A stretch of DNA of 6,430 bases from an uncultured Opitutales bacterium (GTDB lineage Bacteria; Verrucomicrobiota; Verrucomicrobiia; Opitutales; Intestinicryptomonadaceae): positions 1 to 6,430 of the forward strand of contig URYY01000120.1 in NCBI GenBank assembly GCA_900552245.1, in the 5' to 3' direction. Positions 1 through 4,137 of this stretch are shown here, piece by piece. The first letter of the stretch is position 1. Every line of letters begins with the position of its first letter. Both the position numbers and the translations under genes were made by a program. The notes beneath the pieces are model-generated. The model did no database searches and was not told the origin of the DNA. It saw only the letters and a program-made list of their open reading frames with translations.

Positions 1-162
1 GAGGGTTTTTTAAGCCCCGCCGCTTTTTTTTGCGCGAACATAAAAGCGAGAGTTGAGTTTAAAGTAAAGATTGTCCGCACGAGGATATTAAGCGGCGCAA
101 TTTTTGATTTTTTGCGGTGGAGCTTTGCGGTTTATTAGTCTAGCTTAATTTGATGCGCGCGC
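1..162. other. Left flank, no confident gene
   Basis: No gene can be supported here. The forward frame starting at base 1 is open from the window edge to a TAG at 136-138, giving 45 basic and hydrophobic residues; this could be the tail of an upstream gene but nothing in it is recognisable. On the reverse strand an ATG at 41-39 opens a frame that runs off the left edge (about 13 codons, beginning MFAQKKAAGL), which could be a divergent gene start but has no ribosome binding site. A GC-rich stretch (14-23) followed by eight T's (24-31) looks like the right arm and T-tract of an intrinsic terminator whose left arm would lie outside. These readings exclude each other and the window does not decide between them. 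Confidence 0.3.
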
Positions 163-190
163 TTGACATTTTTATAAAAATTTTTAACAT
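163..190 (+). promoter_or_regulatory. Candidate sigma70-type promoter of first Sel1 gene
   Basis: A perfect TTGACA (-35) at 163-168 is followed after 16 bases by TAACAT at 185-190, which matches four of six -10 positions, including the key first A and last T. The spacer is AT-rich. Predicted transcription start is near 197, leaving a leader of about 40 bases before the ATG at 238. A short inverted repeat (AACAT at 186-190, ATGTT at 196-200) sits over the -10 and start site and could be an operator, but arms this short arise by chance. Confidence 0.5.
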
Positions 191-225
191 TGCGCATGTT
201 CCTAAAACGATTTCAGAGTTTGAAT

Positions 226-229
226 GGAG
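226..229 (+). promoter_or_regulatory. Ribosome binding site deciding start at 238
   Basis: GGAG lies eight bases before the ATG at 238. It is the only good Shine-Dalgarno match before any of the plus-strand genes in this window, and it favours ATG 238 over the in-frame TTG 190 and ATG 196 upstream. Confidence 0.65.
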
Positions 230-237
230 TAGTTTTT

Positions 238-1281
238 ATGAAGCGCGCGATACCTGCAATATTTTTAGTTTTAATTTTAGCCTTGGGTGGAATTGCACTT
301 TTATTGAAGCCTGGGGGCGAGAGCAAGTTTGAAGAGGGGCTTCGCTATCTTAACGGAGACGGGGTTGAACGCGATTACGCAAGGGCTTTTGAACTATTTA
401 GCGAGGGCGCAAAGGCCGGAGATAAAGATGCGCAAGCGTATTTAGGCTACTGCTATATTTTTGGAAGGGGAACGGCAAAAGACTTAGTAAAAGCAAAGGA
501 GCTTTGCAGAGAAGCCGCAGAAAGAGGAAACGCAAATGCTCAGGCCTTTTGGGCTCTTGCCATTTCCGAGAAAAAAGGCAGTGCTGATGAGGATAATAGC
601 GATCTAAAAAAAGGCCTTGAACTTTGCAAAAAATCTGCAGAGAGCGGCAATTCTTGGGGGCAGGCCGTATTGGCTCGCTACTATCTTGTGGGCTTTGGTG
701 TAGATAGAGACGAAAAGAAAGCTTTTGAGCTTTCTAAAAAATCCGCAGATGGCGGCAATTTGTGCGGGCAAACCTTGCTGGGAACATGCTATTTTGAGGG
801 CACAGGTGTTGAGAAAGACAAGCAAAGGGGGCTAAAACTTGTGCAAAAATCCTACAAGGCGGGCGATACACATGCTCCAATACTCCTGAGCTTAATTTAC
901 GTTTACGATGATAAGCTATTGAGGGACAGCGCTGATAAGGGAGAGCCTTTGGCTTCCTGCATCATGGGGTGTTGCTATGAAAAGGGCGAGCTTGTAGATA
1001 GAAATTTAGAAAAAGCGCTGGAGCTCTACCGAAGCTCCGCAAAGCAGGGAGATATGTTTGGACTCTTTTACTTGGGAAAATGTTACCTGCGCGGAATCGG
1101 TATTGAGCGCGACGAAAAAAAGGCCTTTGAGCTTATTGAAAAATCCGCGAACTTGGGCTTCTACGAGGCACAGGATCTATTGGGAGAGTGCTATTTAAAC
1201 GGCTGGGGAGTTGAGAAAGACGAGGCCAAGGCAAAAATGTGGCGCGATACGGCCAAGAAAAACGAGGTGCAATTTTATTAA
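238..1281 (+). CDS. Membrane-anchored Sel1-repeat protein, copy 1
   Basis: A 347-residue Sel1-like (TPR-type solenoid) repeat protein. Residues 4-23 are a hydrophobic segment without a clear signal-peptidase site or lipobox, so it is probably a signal anchor that leaves the repeats in the periplasm. About nine repeats fill residues 30-347, with the family pattern of a G-x-G-V-x-x-D turn followed by KAFEL and an SA…G helix. The unit at about 212-237 is shortened and degenerate. Many repeats carry Cys in the first helix (C72, C184, C246, C282, C318), compatible with disulfides in an exported protein. Sel1 solenoids usually mediate protein-protein contacts; the partner is unknown. The start is ATG 238: GGAG at 226-229 is well spaced, and this Met aligns with the paralogue's start, whereas in-frame TTG 190 and ATG 196 would put extra residues before the anchor. 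It is probably its own transcription unit. Confidence 0.9.
   Translation: MKRAIPAIFLVLILALGGIALLLKPGGESKFEEGLRYLNGDGVERDYARAFELFSEGAKAGDKDAQAYLGYCYIFGRGTAKDLVKAKELCREAAERGNANAQAFWALAISEKKGSADEDNSDLKKGLELCKKSAESGNSWGQAVLARYYLVGFGVDRDEKKAFELSKKSADGGNLCGQTLLGTCYFEGTGVEKDKQRGLKLVQKSYKAGDTHAPILLSLIYVYDDKLLRDSADKGEPLASCIMGCCYEKGELVDRNLEKALELYRSSAKQGDMFGLFYLGKCYLRGIGIERDEKKAFELIEKSANLGFYEAQDLLGECYLNGWGVEKDEAKAKMWRDTAKKNEVQFY
265..552 (+). repeat. Duplicated segment, copy A (partner 1474-1761)
   Basis: Codons 10 to about 105 of the first Sel1 gene are repeated in direct orientation in the second gene at 1474-1761, 1209 bases downstream. By eye the DNA is about 90% identical without gaps, and the protein is identical at 76 of 82 positions between residues 23 and 104. 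Similarity drops sharply just after the segment, where a length difference of seven residues appears, and is patchy from there on. The pattern suggests tandem gene duplication with later gene conversion of the 5' half, or faster change of the 3' repeats. Homologous direct repeats like these could also recombine and delete one gene. Confidence 0.85.
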
Positions 1282-1310
1282 AAAATCCGAGCGTTGGGAC
1301 TTTGTTTGGT

Positions 1311-1341
1311 GACGAAAGTAACATCTTTGTCGAATTTTTTT
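1311..1341 (+). terminator. Weak intrinsic terminator after first Sel1 gene
   Basis: GACGAAAG (1311-1318) can pair with CTTTGTC (1325-1331) across a six-base loop, with one bulge and one G-T wobble, and is followed by seven T's at 1335-1341. The stem is weak, so some read-through into the second Sel1 gene is plausible. It lies 30 bases after the stop codon, the expected place. Confidence 0.4.
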
Positions 1342-1373
1342 CTGTTTTAAAGTGATTTTTAAATATGTTAATG

Positions 1374-1401
1374 TTGACTTATTTGTACAATTTTATAGAT
1401 T
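1374..1401 (+). promoter_or_regulatory. Candidate promoter of second Sel1 gene
   Basis: TTGACT (1374-1379, five of six -35 positions) is followed after 16 bases by TAGATT (1396-1401, four of six); an overlapping TATAGA at 1394-1399 gives a 14-base spacer and is less likely. The placement mirrors the promoter of the first gene, with a leader of about 40 bases. A perfect eight-base palindrome, TTGTACAA (1383-1390), sits in the spacer and could be an operator, though it may be chance. Confidence 0.45.
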
Positions 1402-1446
1402 TCTAACAGGATTTGCATGTATTTAATGTTTTAAATTTTGCTTTTT

Positions 1447-2445
1447 ATGAAAAAAATAGGAATTATTGTAATTTTAGTTTTAATTTTGGCCTTGGGTGGA
1501 GTCGCGTTTTTCTTGAAGCCTGGGGGCGAGAGCAAATTTGAAGAGGGGCTTTGCTATCTTAACGGAAGCGGGGTGGAGCGCGATTACGCAAAGGCCTTTG
1601 AACTATTTAGCGAGGGCGCAAAGGCCGGAGAAAAAGATGCGCAAGCGTATTTAGGCTACTGTTATATTTTTGGAAGGGGAACGGCAAAAGATTTATCGAA
1701 GGCAAAAGAAGTTTGCAGAGAAGCCGCAGAAAGAGGAAACGCAAACGCTCAGGCCTTTTACGCCCTGTCGCTTATTGAGCCGAGAGGAGACGTCATAGAG
1801 GGGTTTAAGCTTTGCAAAAAATCCGCAGAGAGCGGCAACTCTTGGGGGCAACTTGCACTGGGTATCTATTATGCAAAAGGTTTTGGCGTCGATAAAGACG
1901 AAAAGAAAGCCTTTGAACTTGTAAAAAAATCTTCGGACAGTGGAAATCTTATAGCTCAAGTGGTTTTAGCGGGGCTTTACAATATGGGTTCCGGGGTTGA
2001 ACAGAATGCGAGTAGGGCCTTTGATTTATTGTTAAATGCCGCAAACAAAGGAGAGACAGGGGCGCTAGCACTTTTAGGGAATCTCTATTTGAGAGGCAGA
2101 GGAGTTGAACGGAACGAAAATAAGGCTATTGAATATTTTAAGAAGGCTAGCGACGCAAATGAAGTTTACGGAACTTTTTCCTTAGCAATGTGTTATTTGG
2201 ATGGGACAGGGATTGAACGCGACGAAAAGAAAGCGCTTGAATTATTCCTTAAGATAGCTCCCTGTGACGCAGGCGCGAATTTCTTCTTGGGTAAATGCTA
2301 CGAAGAGGGCAGGGGTGTTGACAAAGACGAGGCAAAAGCCGCCGAATTTTACGCGGCTGCGGCTGCGCTCGGCCACAATGTTGCCAAGGCTAAGTTGGAT
2401 CAACTAAAGAAAGCTAAGAATATTCAGGACAAAAAGTCGGAATAA
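1447..2445 (+). CDS. Membrane-anchored Sel1-repeat protein, copy 2
   Basis: A 332-residue paralogue of the preceding gene. Residues 4-23 form an uninterrupted hydrophobic anchor next to Lys2-Lys3, with no lipobox or clear cleavage site. About eight Sel1 repeats of roughly 36 residues span 30-312 (G-x-G-V-x-x-D turns near 41, 147, 183, 219, 255 and 289), and a Lys-rich tail closes the protein. Compared with copy 1, the third repeat is seven residues shorter, the middle repeats are regular where copy 1 has a truncated unit, and there are fewer cysteines (C36, C72, C90, C123, C249, C273, C284). ATG 1447 is chosen because it aligns with the start of copy 1; a TTG three codons earlier is in frame. 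Neither has a Shine-Dalgarno sequence, and the leader is AT-rich. It probably acts as a periplasmic interaction scaffold, but the partner is unknown. Confidence 0.9.
   Translation: MKKIGIIVILVLILALGGVAFFLKPGGESKFEEGLCYLNGSGVERDYAKAFELFSEGAKAGEKDAQAYLGYCYIFGRGTAKDLSKAKEVCREAAERGNANAQAFYALSLIEPRGDVIEGFKLCKKSAESGNSWGQLALGIYYAKGFGVDKDEKKAFELVKKSSDSGNLIAQVVLAGLYNMGSGVEQNASRAFDLLLNAANKGETGALALLGNLYLRGRGVERNENKAIEYFKKASDANEVYGTFSLAMCYLDGTGIERDEKKALELFLKIAPCDAGANFFLGKCYEEGRGVDKDEAKAAEFYAAAAALGHNVAKAKLDQLKKAKNIQDKKSE
1474..1761 (+). repeat. Duplicated segment, copy B (partner 265-552)
   Basis: This is the second copy of the direct repeat shared by the 5' halves of the two Sel1 genes. The differences are mostly single base changes, many at third codon positions, consistent with selection on the protein. 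Outside it the genes still align as Sel1 paralogues, for example in the identical LCKKSAESGNSWGQ stretch, but with many substitutions and changes in repeat length. Confidence 0.85.
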
Positions 2446-2450
2446 AGCAG

Positions 2451-2481
2451 CCGTGTTTATTTGCACACGGAGGATTTTTTT
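2451..2481 (+). terminator. Intrinsic terminator after second Sel1 gene
   Basis: A perfect six-base stem, CCGTGT (2451-2456) with ACACGG (2465-2470), and an eight-base loop are followed by AGGA and seven T's (2475-2481). It begins five bases after the stop codon. It should end transcription of the Sel1 pair and separate it from the PEP-CTERM gene. Confidence 0.75.
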
Positions 2482-2645
2482 GTGAGCTTTTTACCGTCCT
2501 GTTTTTCTCTTAAATTTTCTCTTTACTCAGGCATTGGGTGTCTTTTACTTCTAGAGGGCGAGCTTTAATTCGTAAATTTGGTAAGTTTAACGGTCGTATT
2601 CAAAAAAATGTTTTGTATGTCCAAATATGGATAAATTTGTGTTTT
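2482..2645. other. Non-coding AT-rich spacer
   Basis: This is the middle of the 315-base gap between the second Sel1 gene and the PEP-CTERM gene. I see no credible reading frame, RNA gene or mobile-element end in it. The only structure is a small inverted repeat, TCCA-AATA-TGGA, at 2620-2631, upstream of the promoter proposed at 2647-2674, which could be a regulator site but is short enough to be chance. Confidence 0.4.
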
Positions 2646-2646
2646 T

Positions 2647-2674
2647 TTGTTTGAGCCTCTTTTATGCATATAAT
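2647..2674 (+). promoter_or_regulatory. Candidate promoter of PEP-CTERM gene
   Basis: A perfect TATAAT -10 box lies at 2669-2674. The -35 region is poor: TTGTTT at 2647-2652 with a 16-base spacer is the best match (three of six). A weak -35 with a perfect -10 may mean dependence on an activator. Predicted start is near 2681, giving a leader of about 80 bases before ATG 2761. Confidence 0.5.
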
Positions 2675-2760
2675 ACATAAAAACGTGTTGTTCATATCTG
2701 CTGTTTGTTGCGGTGCATGCATCTTGCAATTGGCTTGTAATTACTAAAAAATTAATCCAT

Positions 2761-4137
2761 ATGAAAGTTATTTTATATTCCTTGTTGTCGGCTGGAGCCT
2801 GCCTTGCACCGACTGTTTTATTTTCACAGGTTGAGCCGGGAACTTACGAAGGGCAGACCTTTGACTCTCTAAGCATAAGTTCGCCCGATCAAAGCAGCGA
2901 ATGGATATTTAATTCATGCACCTTTACAAACTCTTCCGGCATTTCTCTGACTCCGAAAGATGGCGTGGAATACAGCGTAAAGATCTACGAGTCAGACTTG
3001 GTTTTATCATCTCTAAAGTTAAACAATAGCGCCGCAAATTCTTCATCCTACTTTGAGCTGAGCGGCTCGGCGGATAGGCGAAGCAGTTTGGCAGTTGCTG
3101 CAAATTGGCAGTTTGGAACTTGGCTTTCGGGGCTTGAAAACTCTCAGGTTTCGCAAACAATACACATAGCTGGCTACACTGATGTCAATGTAAATACAGT
3201 AAATTTGTCATCAGACGGCGGTCAGCTGTCGGGGGCTGCTCTGGTAGAAATAAGCGGTGCTTCAAATACTTTTAACGTTTCTGGGAATACATATATTGGT
3301 AGGGACAACCAGACTCAGGGTGCAAACTACTCTGCAATGCTTAAGATAAGCGGTGCTGATGGGGCAAAATCTGTTGCGACATTTGGTAGAGATTTAAATA
3401 TTAATTCGTCTAGCAATATAAGTTCTAGTTTCCATATGGCCGGGAATAGCGAGGCTTCTATTTCCGGAGTATTTCGCTTATTTTCCGCATCGGGCACTTC
3501 AACTTTTAAGATGAATGGCAGTGGAAATAAGTTGACGTTTACGGGCGCACAATTTGCCGTTGGCGAAGATTCAACGGGCGGTGTTTCCAATTTTGAAATA
3601 AGCGGCTCAAATAATGAGCTTTCTGTGACTTCCCAGCACGATGTCTGGTTTGGCAATGAACATCAGGGCAAGACGAATGTGACGATTTCAGGTTCGGGGC
3701 ACACAATAAACTTTAATAAGAAAATTGCCTTCAGAGCCGGATATGAAGACGGCACAACTCTACTTTTTGAGGCCGATGAAAATGGAGTTTCCACAATTTA
3801 TGCAGCCGGTGTTAGAACATTTGAGAATACGGAACTCGTGCTCGACTTCACTAACTTTGTTGGTGACGGCAGCGGTGTGTACGAGGTTGCGCTAATTTCA
3901 ACTACAAATGATTGGTCAGATTTGGCACAGCCGTTTGTCGGAAGCAGTGAAGGGGGCGAAAGCTTGGCAAATGTCACAATGGGCGCAAATGGCGAATCTT
4001 GGAAGATCGCCTACAGCGGCAGCGGCGAACTAATATTTAGCTATACATACGCAGTTCCCGAGCCGTCCACATTTGCGGCTATTGCGGGTGCCTTAGCTTT
4101 AGCTTTTGCAGCTTACCGCAGAAAAAGGCTTTCTTAG
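2761..4137 (+). CDS. Secreted PEP-CTERM-sorted beta-repeat protein
   Basis: A 458-residue protein with an N-terminal signal peptide (Lys2, hydrophobic core 4-21, cleavage probably near residues 22-23) and a C-terminal PEP-CTERM signal: VPEP at 432-435, a transmembrane helix at about 437-451, and an RRKR cluster at 453-456. Proteins of this class are exported by Sec and processed by an exosortase, which cuts near the PEP motif; no exosortase gene is visible here. The body (98-320) is rich in Ser, Gly, Asn and Thr and is organised as repeats centred on glycines 102, 138, 166, 198, 228, 253, 282 and 311, suggesting a beta-helix or similar solenoid. No catalytic motif is seen; a surface or matrix structural role is likely, but is inference. 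ATG 2761 is chosen because it starts a clean signal peptide; GTG 2713 would add 16 residues in front. There is no Shine-Dalgarno sequence. The stop overlaps that of the convergent gene. Confidence 0.9.
   Translation: MKVILYSLLSAGACLAPTVLFSQVEPGTYEGQTFDSLSISSPDQSSEWIFNSCTFTNSSGISLTPKDGVEYSVKIYESDLVLSSLKLNNSAANSSSYFELSGSADRRSSLAVAANWQFGTWLSGLENSQVSQTIHIAGYTDVNVNTVNLSSDGGQLSGAALVEISGASNTFNVSGNTYIGRDNQTQGANYSAMLKISGADGAKSVATFGRDLNINSSSNISSSFHMAGNSEASISGVFRLFSASGTSTFKMNGSGNKLTFTGAQFAVGEDSTGGVSNFEISGSNNELSVTSQHDVWFGNEHQGKTNVTISGSGHTINFNKKIAFRAGYEDGTTLLFEADENGVSTIYAAGVRTFENTELVLDFTNFVGDGSGVYEVALISTTNDWSDLAQPFVGSSEGGESLANVTMGANGESWKIAYSGSGELIFSYTYAVPEPSTFAAIAGALALAFAAYRRKRLS
3052..3720 (+). repeat. 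Degenerate beta-repeat array in PEP-CTERM protein
   Basis: About eight degenerate units at the protein level (residues 98-320) share a core of alternating polar and hydrophobic residues ending in [IML]-[SAN]-G, often followed by S/A-x-N. The core glycines are spaced 36, 28, 32, 30, 25, 29 and 29 residues apart. Several units also contain a second marker, a hydrophobic-G-[RE]-[DN] turn (IGRDN at 179, FGRDL near 208, VGEDS near 268, FGNEH near 297). DNA-level identity is low, so this is an old internal amplification and not a recent tandem repeat. Confidence 0.7.

Noticed and set aside
18..97. Seven-base inverted repeat CGCCGCT (18-24) and AGCGGCG (91-97)
   Set aside because: The arms are 66 bases apart and GC-rich in a low-complexity flank; no plausible terminator or operator fits that spacing.
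190..237. Upstream TTG 190 or ATG 196 as start of the first Sel1 gene
   Set aside because: TTG 190 would overlap the -10 box, both would put a charged extension before the membrane anchor, and the paralogue aligns from ATG 238, which has its own GGAG.
150..332. A 60-codon forward frame overlapping the start of the first Sel1 gene
   Set aside because: It lies mostly inside the Sel1 gene in another frame, shows no family features, and its start lies before the proposed promoter.
2713..2760. GTG 2713 as start of the PEP-CTERM gene
   Set aside because: It would add 16 residues before an otherwise standard signal peptide that begins cleanly at ATG 2761.
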